The notes beneath the pieces were generated by a model, which saw only the letters and a list, made by a program, of their open reading frames with translations, was not told where the DNA came from and ran no database searches. Shown here piece by piece: positions 31,327-40,652 of a DNA stretch of 64,000 nucleotides. The stretch is from Arthrobacter silvisoli (GTDB taxonomy: Bacteria > Actinomycetota > Actinomycetes > Actinomycetales > Micrococcaceae). The stretch spans positions 124,001-188,000 of the forward strand of contig NZ_QRCU01000037.1 of the NCBI RefSeq assembly GCF_003369445.1. The letters are read 5' to 3'. A program made the translations under genes and the position numbers. The first letter of the stretch is position 1, and every line of letters starts with the position of its first letter.

Positions 31327-32250
31327 CTAGCGTTTTCGCTGGCAAACCGGGCAAAAATGGCTCGACCGGTTCATGAACCGCTCGCGCACGATGGGGGTTC
31401 CGCAGCGCTTGCACGGGTGCCCGGCAAGCCGATAGACACTTAGACTTCGGGAAAACCAACCGGAGTCGCCGTTGACATTCACGTACAAGGAGTCGAAGCT
31501 GGTGCCGCCGGCGGCCAGGGCATCAGTCATGACTTCGCGCGCCGCGTCGACCACCCTCAGGGCATCGGCCCTCCGCAGGGTGTCGGTGGCGCGGGCGTAG
31601 TGCAGCCGGGCCCGCCACAGGGCTTCGTCGGCGTAGATGTTACCGATGCCGGAGATGATTCCCTGGTCCAGGAGGGCACGCTTGAGGCCGGTCCTGCGGG
31701 ACTTGAGCTTCCGGTAGAAATCTTCGAAGGAGAAATGCGGGTCCAGCGGGTCCCTGGCGATGTGCGCGGCCTCCCCGGCAATCTCGGGAAGGGGTGCCTC
31801 CGCCAAGCCGCCGGGGCCGCCGTCGGCCGTGGGTACCAGCGAGGTGACGAACAGTCCGCCGAAGATCCGCTGGTCCACGAAGCGCAGCTGTTCGGGCATG
31901 CCGTCCGCTTCGCTGAGCCGGAGCCGGACCTTGAGGTGCTTTTCGTCCGGAACCTGCGGGTCCTGCATGAGGAGCTGGCCGCTCATGCCCAAGTGCGCCA
32001 TCAGCGCAACGCCGGTGCCCGGCTCGTGTACGGGGGTGCCCGCCATGGCGAGCGGCATCCACAGGAACTTTCCGCGGCGGACGACGTCCAGCACCGTGGC
32101 CTGTTCGAGGTTTCCGGCGAAATCTTCCGGGCCCAGGGCGTGGCGGCGGATGGAACGGGGATCGAGGACGTCCACGGAGGTGATGGTACGGCCGCGCACC
32201 CAGCGGGCCAGGCCGCGGCGGACCACCTCGACTTCGGGCAGTTCAGGCAC
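31327..32250 (-). CDS. mutM: Formamidopyrimidine-DNA glycosylase MutM (Fpg)
   Basis: This base-excision repair enzyme removes 8-oxoguanine and formamidopyrimidines and cleaves AP sites. The 307-residue product has catalytic Pro2/Glu3 (MPELPEVE), Lys61 (RRGKFLW), the H2TH region ([16 protein letters not shown]) and the C-terminal zinc finger ([17 protein letters not shown]). It starts 6 bp after rnc, the conserved order. Its last ~160 bp are AT-richer (about 58% GC over 31321-31500 by hand count, against about 76% over the next 120 bp). A divergent mutM 3' end exists at 17156. The 3' end here may have been supplied by the inserted block. Confidence 0.95.
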   Translation of the reverse strand: MPELPEVEVVRRGLARWVRGRTITSVDVLDPRSIRRHALGPEDFAGNLEQATVLDVVRRGKFLWMPLAMAGTPVHEPGTGVALMAHLGMSGQLLMQDPQVPDEKHLKVRLRLSEADGMPEQLRFVDQRIFGGLFVTSLVPTADGGPGGLAEAPLPEIAGEAAHIARDPLDPHFSFEDFYRKLKSRRTGLKRALLDQGIISGIGNIYADEALWRARLHYARATDTLRRADALRVVDAAREVMTDALAAGGTSFDSLYVNVNGDSGWFSRSLSVYRLAGHPCKRCGTPIVRERFMNRSSHFCPVCQRKR

Positions 32251-32256
32251 GGGAAA

Positions 32257-32976
32257 TCAGCCGGCGCCGGGGGCGTCGCCGGAGCCGGCGTTCGCCTTGG
32301 TGGTGCTCAGGGTCCGCCAGGCATCGGCTGCGGCTTCCTGTTCGGCTTCCTTCTTGGAATGGCCGGTGCCCTTGCCGTAGCCGGTGCCGTTGATCTGCAG
32401 TTCAGCGGTGAAGATGCGGGCGTGGTCCGGCCCGGTGCCCTCCACTGCGTAGAAGACGACGCCGAGCTGACGGCTCGCGGCCAGTTCCTGGATGCTGGTT
32501 TTCCAGTCGGTGCCGGCGCCGAGCGCTGCAGCATCCGCCAGAAGGGGTCCCACCAGGCGCATGACCAGCTGGCGGGCAGTCTCGATGTCGTTGGAGAGGT
32601 AGGTGGCGCCGATGAGCGCCTCCATGGTGTCCGCGAGGATCGAGGATTTGTTCTTCCCGTTGGTGAGTTTTTCGCCCTGGCCAAGGTAGATGTACTCGCC
32701 GATGCCCAGTTCGCGGCCGATCACCGCGAGGGCGCGGGTGCTGACGACGGCGGACCGCCGCTTGGCCAGCTCGCCTTCGGGAAGGTCAGGGTTCTCCCGG
32801 AAGAGGAAGTCGGTGACGGAGAAGCCCAGGATGGAGTCGCCAAGGAACTCAAGGCGTTCGTTGGTGGGGATCCCGCCGTTCTCGTACGCGTACGAGCGGT
32901 GTGTCAGAGCAAGACGAAGCGTCTCGGCGTCAATGGTGACGCCGAGACGCTTCAGAAGCTCTTCAGTTGAAGACAT
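32257..32976 (-). CDS. rnc: Ribonuclease III
   Basis: A double-strand-specific RNase for rRNA and mRNA processing. The 239-residue product has the signature NERLEFLGDSILG with the catalytic acidic residues, and a second acidic cluster LADTMEALIGATYL. A C-terminal dsRNA-binding domain follows (residues ~160-228, GYGKGTGHSKKEAEQEAA). It lies between rpmF (25-bp gap) and mutM (6-bp gap), in one DUF177-rpmF-rnc-mutM transcription unit. Confidence 0.97.
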   Translation of the reverse strand: MSSTEELLKRLGVTIDAETLRLALTHRSYAYENGGIPTNERLEFLGDSILGFSVTDFLFRENPDLPEGELAKRRSAVVSTRALAVIGRELGIGEYIYLGQGEKLTNGKNKSSILADTMEALIGATYLSNDIETARQLVMRLVGPLLADAAALGAGTDWKTSIQELAASRQLGVVFYAVEGTGPDHARIFTAELQINGTGYGKGTGHSKKEAEQEAAADAWRTLSTTKANAGSGDAPGAG

Positions 32977-33001
32977 CCTTTAATCAGCCTGTATGGCGGA
33001 C

Positions 33002-33205
33002 TTAGGCGTCTGCGACCTTGCGGCCCTTGTACTCAAGGAACAGCGCGGTGCCAGCAGAGTCGGTAACGACCTTTGCCTGGTGCGGCAGGCTGTAGACAAC
33101 CTGGCCGTTCTCGATGGTCTTTACCAAGTTGGGGGCAGAAGCCTTCCACTGGGCACGGCGGGCGCGGGTGTTTGCGCGAGACATTTTCCGCTTGGGAACA
33201 GCCAC
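33002..33205 (-). CDS. rpmF: 50S ribosomal protein L32
   Basis: 67 residues starting [20 protein letters not shown], the universal start of bacterial L32. It lacks the zinc-ribbon cysteines of C+ paralogues, so it is the zinc-independent form. It follows the DUF177 gene by 33 bp, the classic yceD-rpmF pair. Confidence 0.97.
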   Translation of the reverse strand: MAVPKRKMSRANTRARRAQWKASAPNLVKTIENGQVVYSLPHQAKVVTDSAGTALFLEYKGRKVADA

Positions 33206-33238
33206 GGCTATCTCATTTCTCTCTTAGACGAACACTTA

Positions 33239-33790
33239 CTAATCAGTTTGCCGGTCAGTCTTAGCCAGTTCAGCTAGGGCAGCCCAGCGAGGATCCAGGA
33301 CCTCGTGGTGGTGCCCCGGCTCGTCTTCCAGGCGTATTCCGCATTCGGAACAAAGGCCCTGGCAGTCTTCCCGGCACACCGGCTGGAACGGCAGCGTGGT
33401 CACGACTGCGTCCCGCAACACCGGCTCAAGATCGATCAGATCGTGCTCGACTCGACGTTGCTCTTCATCGTCTTCCCCGTCCGAAAGCTGAACGCCTTCA
33501 TAGAGGAAAAGTTCTTGCACATTGACCTCAAGGTCATACGCAAGGGGATCCAGGCATCGTCCGCATTCGCCCTTGACTTCGGCGAACGCGGTTCCGGATA
33601 CCAGAATTCCTTCGTGTACGGCCTCAAGCCTCAGGTCGAGCTCGATGTCCGAGCCTTCCTGAACGCCAATGAGTGCCACACCAAGATCGCTTGGTGCAGG
33701 TACATGTTCTTTGAGTGTCCGCATGGTTCCCGGGCTGCGCCCGAGGTCCTTGACAAGCAGCATCAAGGGCGAACTTGCATCTCGCTTAAT
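33239..33790 (-). CDS. DUF177 (YceD) family protein, ATT start likely
   Basis: YceD-type proteins are linked to 23S rRNA/50S accumulation and always lie before rpmF. The sequence has KDLGRSPGTMRTL at the N-terminus and four conserved cysteines (CGRCLDP; CREDCQGLCSECG). Starting at the TTG (33766) or ATG (33763) would leave no Shine-Dalgarno and cut into the conserved DASSPL-LLVKDLGR start. The frame continues to an ATT at 33790 that stands 5 nt after AGGAG (33800-33796), giving 183 residues. I therefore place the start there, with moderate confidence. Confidence 0.85.
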   Translation of the reverse strand: MKRDASSPLMLLVKDLGRSPGTMRTLKEHVPAPSDLGVALIGVQEGSDIELDLRLEAVHEGILVSGTAFAEVKGECGRCLDPLAYDLEVNVQELFLYEGVQLSDGEDDEEQRRVEHDLIDLEPVLRDAVVTTLPFQPVCREDCQGLCSECGIRLEDEPGHHHEVLDPRWAALAELAKTDRQTD

Positions 33791-33897
33791 GAGAACTCCT
33801 GTAGAACATATGACCGACGTACCATCTTAGCCTGAACGTCCGAGCGGACTCAAACCGGGGCCACCGCACTGGCAGCGGCCCGAGGCACCGGTCCAGC

Positions 33898-34398
33898 TTA
33901 CCCGTTCCGGCGCTGATCCGGCGCCGACTCGCCAGCGAGAATCCGCTTCAACACGGACTTGGGCACGAACTCCGACACATCGCCGCCCAATTGGGCCACT
34001 TCCTTGATGAGCGTGGAGGACAGGTGGATGTAGTGGGCCTCCGCCGGAAGGAAAACAGTCTCGACGCCCGTGAGTTGGCGGTTCATGGTGGCCATGGGCA
34101 GTTCGTAGTCGAAATCAGAGGAGGAACGCAGGCCTTTGACGATCGCCGTTGCACCGCGCTGCCGGCAGTATTCGGCCAGCAGCCCGTCCCCCATGGGCTC
34201 GACGATGATGCCACGCAGCGACGCGAGGGTTTCCCGGGCCATGTCCATCCGCTCTTCCAGGCCGAAGCGGTACTTCTTGGTGTAATTGGTGGAGACGGCC
34301 ACGATCACTTCGTCGAACAGGCCGGCGGCCCGGGCAATCACTTCAAGATGTCCGTTGTGGATGGGATCAAAGGAGCCAGGGCACACTGCGCGTCTCAT
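33898..34398 (-). CDS. coaD: Phosphopantetheine adenylyltransferase
   Basis: The penultimate step of coenzyme A synthesis, joining 4'-phosphopantetheine to AMP. The 166-residue product has the nucleotidyltransferase motif GSFDPIHNGHLEV, GLRSSSDFDYELPMA and the LSSTLIKE motif corresponding to ISSTxVR. The length is normal. It is separated from DUF177 by about 107 bp and divergent from the aminotransferase gene. Confidence 0.97.
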   Translation of the reverse strand: MRRAVCPGSFDPIHNGHLEVIARAAGLFDEVIVAVSTNYTKKYRFGLEERMDMARETLASLRGIIVEPMGDGLLAEYCRQRGATAIVKGLRSSSDFDYELPMATMNRQLTGVETVFLPAEAHYIHLSSTLIKEVAQLGGDVSEFVPKSVLKRILAGESAPDQRRNG

Positions 34399-34489
34399 GC
34401 CTCGAAGCTATCGCATCCCCCGGCGGGATACCATGACACACACCGGCGGGCCCTGCCGGAATCCAGCCCCACCAGGAAGGCGGACCCGC

Positions 34490-35749
34490 GTGACGAGCCC
34501 CGTCCCCACCAGCCCCACCAGCATCACCCAGGACGCGTCCCAAGCGGCCGCGGCCCCGTGGCAGCGGGCGGCCACCGGCGCCAACCTACTGTCCGCTGAC
34601 GGCTCGCTGGGTGTGACGATCTTTGAAGAGATGACCACCCTGGCCGTGTCCACCGGCGCCATCAACCTGGGCCAAGGATTTCCGGACGAAGACGGCCCCG
34701 CGGAAATGAAGGCCGCTGCCCAAGCGGCCATTACCGCCGGCGCGAACCAGTACGCGCCAGGCAAGGGCATCCTGGAACTCCGCGAGGCGATCAGCGCCCA
34801 CCAGGAGCGCTTCTACGGGCTGACGCCGGACCCGCACACCGAGGTGGTGGTGACCACCGGCGCCACCGAAGCCATTGCCGCGTCCCTGCTCGCCTTCGTC
34901 CAACCGGGCGACGAGGTGCTCACCTTCGAGCCTTTCTACGACTCCTACGGCGCGATCATCGGCCTGGCCGGGGGCGTGCACGTCACTGCTCCCCTGCTGG
35001 CCCCGGATTTCATGCCGGACATGGACCGCCTGGAAGCGGCGTTCGGCCCCCGGACCAGGGTGGTGATGCTGAACAATCCCCACAACCCCACCGGGGCCGT
35101 ATTCCCGCGTCCGGTCCTGGAACGGATCGTGGAACTGGTCGAAAAGCACAACGCCCTGATCGTCAGCGACGAGGTCTACGAGCACCTGACGTTCGGCGTG
35201 CCCCACATCCCGGTGGCCACGCTGCCGGGCGCCGCCGGGCGGACCATCACCATTTCCTCCGCCGGCAAGACCTTCTCCTTCACGGGGTGGAAGATCGGCT
35301 GGCTCAGTGGCCCCGAACACCTTGTGGCGGCGATCCGCACCGTCAAGCAGTTCCTGAGCTACAGCTCCGGCACGCCCTTCCAGGGTGCGGTGGCAGTGGG
35401 CCTGGGCCTGCCGGACACCTTCTACCAGGAGATCGCCTCCACGCTGCAGCGCAAACGGGACATCCTGGCCGAGGGCCTGCGCGCTGCGGGCCTGGGCGTC
35501 TACCTGCCGCAGGGAACGTACTTCATCAACGTGGACACGTCCCCGCTGGGAATCCGCGACGCCGTCGACCTCGCCCGCAGGCTGCCCGCACTGGTGGGGG
35601 TGGCCGCCATCCCGGTGCCTGTCTTCTGCCACCCGGAAGGAGCCGAACGGACCCGGAGCCTGTTGCGCTTCGCTTTCTGCAAGCGGGAGAGCGTGCTGGC
35701 CGAAGCGGCCTCGCGCCTGGCCAGCCTGCGCGACAAGCTCCAGGCATGA
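34490..35749 (+). CDS. PLP-dependent class I/II aminotransferase
   Basis: 419 residues from the GTG at 34490 (AGGAAGG about 9 nt upstream; the frame is open back into coaD DNA). Fold-type I features are visible: INLGQGFPDEDGP, the cofactor region VVTTGATEAIAA, NNPHNPTGAVF, SDEVYEHLTF, and Lys260 in SSAGKTFSFTGWKIGW that forms the Schiff base. It resembles methionine/kynurenine aminotransferases and the actinobacterial DapC (succinyl-DAP) group; sequence alone does not decide. It is coupled to the next gene by an ATGA overlap. Confidence 0.9.
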   Translation: MTSPVPTSPTSITQDASQAAAAPWQRAATGANLLSADGSLGVTIFEEMTTLAVSTGAINLGQGFPDEDGPAEMKAAAQAAITAGANQYAPGKGILELREAISAHQERFYGLTPDPHTEVVVTTGATEAIAASLLAFVQPGDEVLTFEPFYDSYGAIIGLAGGVHVTAPLLAPDFMPDMDRLEAAFGPRTRVVMLNNPHNPTGAVFPRPVLERIVELVEKHNALIVSDEVYEHLTFGVPHIPVATLPGAAGRTITISSAGKTFSFTGWKIGWLSGPEHLVAAIRTVKQFLSYSSGTPFQGAVAVGLGLPDTFYQEIASTLQRKRDILAEGLRAAGLGVYLPQGTYFINVDTSPLGIRDAVDLARRLPALVGVAAIPVPVFCHPEGAERTRSLLRFAFCKRESVLAEAASRLASLRDKLQA

Positions 35750-36549
35750 GCACGGCCGACGGTCCCGGGGGCCGGCGTTTCCTGCGCTCGAGCGGCCTGC
35801 ACGCAAGCATCGAACAGGACGGACTGGTGGACGGCGCCTACGTGCTGAGCATAGGCGGGGCCGAACAATCGCATGTGAACCTGGCCCGGCCGGAGGACGT
35901 CTTCTACGAATACCTGCGCCGGATCGCCACCGTGGTGGACCTGGTGCCTCCCGCCGGTGCGCCGGTGAGCGCCCTCCACCTGGGTGCCGGAGCCCTCACC
36001 CTGGCCCGCTACATCCAGGCGACGCGCCCCGGATCGCTGCAGTACGCCGTCGAACTTGAACGCGAACTGCTGGACTTCGTCCTGCAGAAGCTCCCCATGC
36101 CCGAAGGCACCCGGCTGGAGACGCGGATCGGGGACGCCCGCGGCGAACTTGCCGCGCTACCCCCGGAACTGCTGTTCGACGTCGTCATCCTGGACATCTT
36201 CTCCGGCCCGGAAGCGCCGGAGCACATCGCCTGCCGGGAGTTCTACGAGGAGGCCGCGGCCCGGCTGGGGCCCGACGGGCTGCTGGTCATCAATGTCGGG
36301 GACGAGGCGGCGCTGACCCTGGTGCGCAGCCAGGTGGCTGCCATGCGTGAAGCGATCGGGTCCGGGGCCTTGGCGGACCTGGTGGCGTTCGCGGAAACCG
36401 GGATGTTCGCCGGCCGCTACCCCGGGAACATCATCCTGGTGGGCAGCAAGCAGCCGTGGCAGGACTCGTGGACCCAGTCCCTGCTGGCCAGCGGCCCCCA
36501 TCCGGCCACCGTCCTCCGGGGCGTGGAGCTGGATCCGCTGTCCGACTGA
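35746..36549 (+). CDS. Spermidine synthase-like methyltransferase-fold protein
   Basis: 267 residues starting at the ATGA overlap with the aminotransferase. The Rossmann-like SAM-binding fold is seen in VSALHLGAGALTLARYIQ, followed by VELERELLDFV and LFDVVILDIFSG. This is the spermidine-synthase superfamily layout but without an extra membrane domain. Many actinobacteria have such a protein beside an aminotransferase. Whether it makes polyamines or methylates something else is unknown. Confidence 0.8.
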   Translation: MSTADGPGGRRFLRSSGLHASIEQDGLVDGAYVLSIGGAEQSHVNLARPEDVFYEYLRRIATVVDLVPPAGAPVSALHLGAGALTLARYIQATRPGSLQYAVELERELLDFVLQKLPMPEGTRLETRIGDARGELAALPPELLFDVVILDIFSGPEAPEHIACREFYEEAAARLGPDGLLVINVGDEAALTLVRSQVAAMREAIGSGALADLVAFAETGMFAGRYPGNIILVGSKQPWQDSWTQSLLASGPHPATVLRGVELDPLSD

Positions 36550-36573
36550 CCCAACCGACTGGCGATAAGGTAC

Positions 36574-37140
36574 TCAGGCCGGTTCTGCGAACCAAAGCAT
36601 CGTTTCGCCGTACTTCTTCCCGGCGAAACGTTCGAGCGTGTCCGGCCAGTCCGGTTCGGGCGAGCGGGAGGAGCGCTCGACGACGACCACCGCGCCATCG
36701 TCCAAGTGCCCGGCGAGCTTGGCCAGCACCGCCTGCAGCGACGGCTCATCCAGCGGGTAGGGCGGGTCCAGGAATACCAGGTCCCAGAGGGCGTCCTCCC
36801 CTGCCCTTTCCAGGAAGGACTCCACCTTTGACCGGTGGACCGAGACGGTCTTGCGGGCCAGCGCCTGGTTGACGATGTCCGCGTTGCGCTGGCAGACGGC
36901 CGAGGCGCGGGCGTCGAATTCCACGAGTTCCGCAGAGGCGGCGCCCCTGCTGGCCGCCTCGAGTCCAAGAGCGCCCGAGCCCGCATAGAGATCCAGCGCG
37001 CGGGCGTCGTCGATCACCCCCAAGGCTTCAAGGCGGGAGAAAAGGGCTTCCTTGACGCGGTCCGTAGTGGGCCGGGTGGCGCTTCCGGGCACGCTCTGCA
37101 AAGGGTTGCCGCCGGCAGCCCCGGCGATGATCCGGCTCAA
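36574..37140 (-). CDS. rsmD: 16S rRNA (guanine966-N2)-methyltransferase RsmD
   Basis: 188 residues with MSRIIAGAAGG at the start, the conserved RPTTDRVKEALFSRL, the SAM motif ALDLYAGSGALGLEAASRG and the catalytic LVFLDPPYPL. It modifies G966 in the 30S subunit. It follows recG by 39 bp and lies in the normal actinobacterial recG-rsmD-coaD neighbourhood, although two plus-strand genes stand between it and coaD here. Confidence 0.95.
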   Translation of the reverse strand: MSRIIAGAAGGNPLQSVPGSATRPTTDRVKEALFSRLEALGVIDDARALDLYAGSGALGLEAASRGAASAELVEFDARASAVCQRNADIVNQALARKTVSVHRSKVESFLERAGEDALWDLVFLDPPYPLDEPSLQAVLAKLAGHLDDGAVVVVERSSRSPEPDWPDTLERFAGKKYGETMLWFAEPA

Positions 37141-37179
37141 CGGCGTCGCTCCACGGGCATCACGCCATCCGCGTCCGGG

Positions 37180-39510
37180 CTATCCGCGTTCAAGGAAGGC
37201 CTCCTTCTCGGGGTTGAGGTATTCGTCGATCGCAGCCGCAAGGGTCTCGTGCCGGCCCAACTCCGGGTCATCGGCCACCAGCCGTTGGGCATCGCTGCGG
37301 GCGCGCTCGATCACGTCCCCGTGTTCCAGGACCCTGAGCAGCTTGAGAGTGGACCGCCCGCCTGATTGAGAGGCACCCAGGATGTCGCCTTCGCGCCGCA
37401 ACTTGAGGTCCTCCTGGGACAGCTCGAAGCCGTCCGTCGTGGCGGCCACGGCGTCCAGGCGGCGGCGGCTCGGGTGCCCGGGCTCCAGGGTGGTGACCAG
37501 CAGGCAGGTCCCGGGCAGCCCGCCACGGCCCACCCGGCCACGCAGCTGGTGCAGCTGGGAAATGCCGAAGCGGTCGGCGTCGAGGATCACCATCAGGGTG
37601 GCGTTGCGCACGTCGACGCCCACCTCGATCACGGTCGTGGAAACCAGCACCTGGGTCTCGTTCGCCACGAAGGAGGCCATGGTTTCCGATTTGAGCACCG
37701 GGTCCTGGCGGCCGTGCAGCGGTTCGATCCTAACTCCGCGCAGGGCATCCTCCTGCCGCAATGCTTCGACGACCGCGGTCACGGACGCGAGCTCGCGGGC
37801 CGCGCCGTCCTCCGCCAGCGGATCCGGACTGCCGTCCGGCAGGTACACGGGTTCGTCTTCGCCCGGGGTGAAGTCGCCGTCGTCGTCCGTGCCGATCTTG
37901 GGGCACACCACATACACCTGGTGGCCGGCGTCGATTTCCTCGCGTGAGCGGGCCCAGATCCGCGTGGCCCAGCCGGGGTTCTCGGCCAGGCCCACCAGAT
38001 GGGTGCTGATCGGGGCCCGGCCTGCGGGCAGTTCGTCGAGGACGGAGGTTTCGAGGTCCCCGAACACGGTCATCGCCACGGTCCGGGGAATGGGGGTGGC
38101 GGTCATGACCAGCAGGTGCGGCGGGCGGCTCGCCTTGGCACGAAGGGCATCGCGCTGTTCGACGCCGAAGCGGTGCTGTTCGTCCACCACGATCAGGCCG
38201 AGGTCCTGGAAGCTGGTCCTGTCGCTGAGCAGTGCGTGGGTGCCGATCACGATGCCGGCGTTCCCGGACGCCGCGTCCAGCATGGCCTGCTTGCGCGCGG
38301 CGGTGGGCATGGAACCGGTCAGGAGCGTCACCTGGACGGAGGCGGTGCCGGGCTCCTGCCCGAGCATCCCGGCGCCGCCGAACATGCCGTCCCTGGCCAG
38401 CGGTCCCAGCGTGCGCCGGATCGATTCGTAATGCTGGGCCGCGAGGACCTCGGTGGGAGCCAGCAGCGCAGCCTGCCCGCCGGCGTCGACCACTTGCAGC
38501 ATGGCGCGCAGGGCCACGATCGTCTTGCCGGAGCCCACCTCGCCCTGGAGCAGCCGGTTCATCGGCGAATTCTGCGCCAGTTCCTGCGAGAGAGCCTTCC
38601 CGACGGCGGCCTGGCCGGCCGTGAGGGTAAATGGCAGCTGGCGGTCGAACGCGGTGAGCAGTCCGTCCGTTGCCGGCCGTCGCGCCGTGGCCTCTTCGGC
38701 GGCCAGCTGGGCACGGCGGCGTGCGAGGGCCGTCTGCAGCACCAGCGCTTCCTGGTAACGGAAACGGTCCCGGGCGTGCTTCCAGTCCATGGCCGTTTCC
38801 GGGGAATGGATCAGCTGGTAGGCCCGGCCGATGTCTGCGAATCCTTCCCGGTCCACGATGGCGGCCGGGAGGGGGTCTTCGATCCGGTCAAGGTCGATGG
38901 TGTCCAGCAGGGTGGTAATGACCTTGTGGATCGACCAGCTGGTGAGTTTGGCCGTGGCCGGATAGACCGGGATAGGCATCGCCGCGAGCTTCTCCGGGTC
39001 AGTCGTTTTAAGACCTGAGCTGCCGGCGGCTTCCGGGTCTTCATCCAGCAGCATGAAGTCCGGGTTCGTCATACCGAGGGCACCGCCGTAGCGGGTGACC
39101 TTCCCCGAGAACATGGCCCGGCGTCCCGGCTGCAGTTCGCTGCGCGCACGGAAGCCGTTGAAGAAGCTGATCTTCAGCGTTCCGGGCCCCTTGGAGCCCG
39201 CGACGGCTACTTCGGCACGGTTCCCGCCGGCGTCGTCGGTCACCACGACCTCGGTGAGCGAACCGCGGCGGGCGCGCATCTGCCGGGTGTTGTTCGAGAT
39301 GACGCGGGCAACCAGGGTGGCTTCCTCATCCAGCGGGAGCTGCGCGATGGGCGTGAGCTCGCCGCGGGTGAGATACCGGCGGGGGAAGTAGTTCAGCAGT
39401 TCGCCGACGGTTTCCAGGCCAAGGTGCTTGGTGATCACGGAGGCCGAACGCTTGCCGATCCTCCGGTCCAGCGGCAGGCCCAGTTCGGGGTGTGCCAGCT
39501 CAGGACTCAT
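37180..39510 (-). CDS. recG: ATP-dependent DNA helicase RecG
   Basis: A 776-residue branch-migration helicase for stalled forks. The N-terminal wedge/OB domain (residues ~60-170) includes FFNGFRARSELQPGRRAMFSG. The helicase domains have Walker A GEVGSGKTIVAL, the DExx-type VVDEQHRFG, VMTATPIPRT and the C-terminal QLRGRVGRGGLPG. The length is a little above E. coli RecG. Its start overlaps the DAK2 gene stop as ATGA (39507-39510). Confidence 0.97.
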   Translation of the reverse strand: MSPELAHPELGLPLDRRIGKRSASVITKHLGLETVGELLNYFPRRYLTRGELTPIAQLPLDEEATLVARVISNNTRQMRARRGSLTEVVVTDDAGGNRAEVAVAGSKGPGTLKISFFNGFRARSELQPGRRAMFSGKVTRYGGALGMTNPDFMLLDEDPEAAGSSGLKTTDPEKLAAMPIPVYPATAKLTSWSIHKVITTLLDTIDLDRIEDPLPAAIVDREGFADIGRAYQLIHSPETAMDWKHARDRFRYQEALVLQTALARRRAQLAAEEATARRPATDGLLTAFDRQLPFTLTAGQAAVGKALSQELAQNSPMNRLLQGEVGSGKTIVALRAMLQVVDAGGQAALLAPTEVLAAQHYESIRRTLGPLARDGMFGGAGMLGQEPGTASVQVTLLTGSMPTAARKQAMLDAASGNAGIVIGTHALLSDRTSFQDLGLIVVDEQHRFGVEQRDALRAKASRPPHLLVMTATPIPRTVAMTVFGDLETSVLDELPAGRAPISTHLVGLAENPGWATRIWARSREEIDAGHQVYVVCPKIGTDDDGDFTPGEDEPVYLPDGSPDPLAEDGAARELASVTAVVEALRQEDALRGVRIEPLHGRQDPVLKSETMASFVANETQVLVSTTVIEVGVDVRNATLMVILDADRFGISQLHQLRGRVGRGGLPGTCLLVTTLEPGHPSRRRLDAVAATTDGFELSQEDLKLRREGDILGASQSGGRSTLKLLRVLEHGDVIERARSDAQRLVADDPELGRHETLAAAIDEYLNPEKEAFLERG

Positions 39511-40652
39511 GCCGGTGATGGCCTTCCAGGGGCAGCGGAGGCGACGCCGGAACCGGCTTCCGGGCTGGCGTCCGGATCGCGCGGCAGGGCCAGCTGGCTG
39601 ACGGAAATATCGCTCGGCTCCCCGAGGGCGCGGATGGCCTCCACCGCGGGACCGGCTTCCGGGACGTGCACGTGGACCCGCCAGCGGTAGCTTGCCTCGA
39701 TGCCGTCGACGTCGTCGTCATCCTGCTCGTCGCCGTCCTGGCTGCCGGACGCGGTGACGCTGCCCACCTGGCTCATGATGACGGAGTCGCCCAACTCATC
39801 GAGCTTCTGCCGGAGCGTGGCGGCGGCCAGGGGTGAAAGTTCGATGGTGCACATGACTTCCACGCCCTCGTCGTCCGGCAGCCCGGTGTGGATGTGCGGG
39901 TCCTGGACGTCGTAGCCATGCAGTCCATCCAGCAGCTCGTCCTGCAGTTCCTCACCCAGCACGGCCGAGCGCAAGCAGTCCAGCACCAGGAGCATCCCCA
40001 CGCCGCCGGCATCCACCACATGGGCATCATGCAGGGGCGCCAACTGCTCCTCGGTGCGAACCACGGCCCGGAGGGCGGCATCCACGGCGGCGTCCAGGGC
40101 GAGGCCGAGGGCATGGTTGCTGTCGTCGCCGTTCTGGGCGGCGTCCACCTCGCCGGCTGCCTGGGCAGCGGCTTCGAGCACGGACAGCATGGTCCCGGAG
40201 ACGGGCTCGCTCAGCGCCGACCACGAACGGATCTGCGCCCGGTGCAGGGCAGCGGCCAGCAGCGGGGCGCTGAGCCGGCCATGCCCGGCGAGGGGCTCCG
40301 CCATCGCGCAGAGGAAGACGGCGAACAGGGTCCCCGAATTGCCGCGGGCCTGCTCCATCGCCGCGCGTCCGGCCGCCGCCAGCACCGCGCCGACGTCGTT
40401 GGCCTGTTCGGCCTTGAGCTGTTCGGTCTTGGCCTGGCCGCTTTCGGGGCTGCGGGCTTCCTTGCCATCCGCTGCGCTCAGGGCTGAGACGGCGGCCCGA
40501 ACGGTGAGGTACAGGTTGGTGCCGGTGTCGCCATCGGCCACCGGGAAAATGTTGATGGCGTTGAGCCGGTCGCTGTGGTTGCCGAGAGTAGTCTCCGCTT
40601 TGCCCAGCCAGCGCTTCATTGCATGCACATTGGCGGCGATCTTAGTCTGCAA
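39507..40652 (-). CDS. DAK2-domain (FakA-like) kinase
   Basis: 381 residues, or 370 from the second ATG (MKRWLGKAE at 40619). The N-terminal DAK2 domain has NAINIFPVADGDTGTNLYLT, whose Asp residues bind Mg-ATP, plus GRAAMEQARGNSGTLFAVFLC and DAGGVGMLLVLDCL. The C-terminal half resembles the FakA tail (MCTIELSPLAAATLRQKL, GDSVIMSQVGSV). Such proteins phosphorylate fatty acids with a FakB partner, which is not in this window. The annotated start overlaps the thiL end by 11 bp; the second ATG avoids this. Confidence 0.88.
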   Translation of the reverse strand: MQTKIAANVHAMKRWLGKAETTLGNHSDRLNAINIFPVADGDTGTNLYLTVRAAVSALSAADGKEARSPESGQAKTEQLKAEQANDVGAVLAAAGRAAMEQARGNSGTLFAVFLCAMAEPLAGHGRLSAPLLAAALHRAQIRSWSALSEPVSGTMLSVLEAAAQAAGEVDAAQNGDDSNHALGLALDAAVDAALRAVVRTEEQLAPLHDAHVVDAGGVGMLLVLDCLRSAVLGEELQDELLDGLHGYDVQDPHIHTGLPDDEGVEVMCTIELSPLAAATLRQKLDELGDSVIMSQVGSVTASGSQDGDEQDDDDVDGIEASYRWRVHVHVPEAGPAVEAIRALGEPSDISVSQLALPRDPDASPEAGSGVASAAPGRPSPA

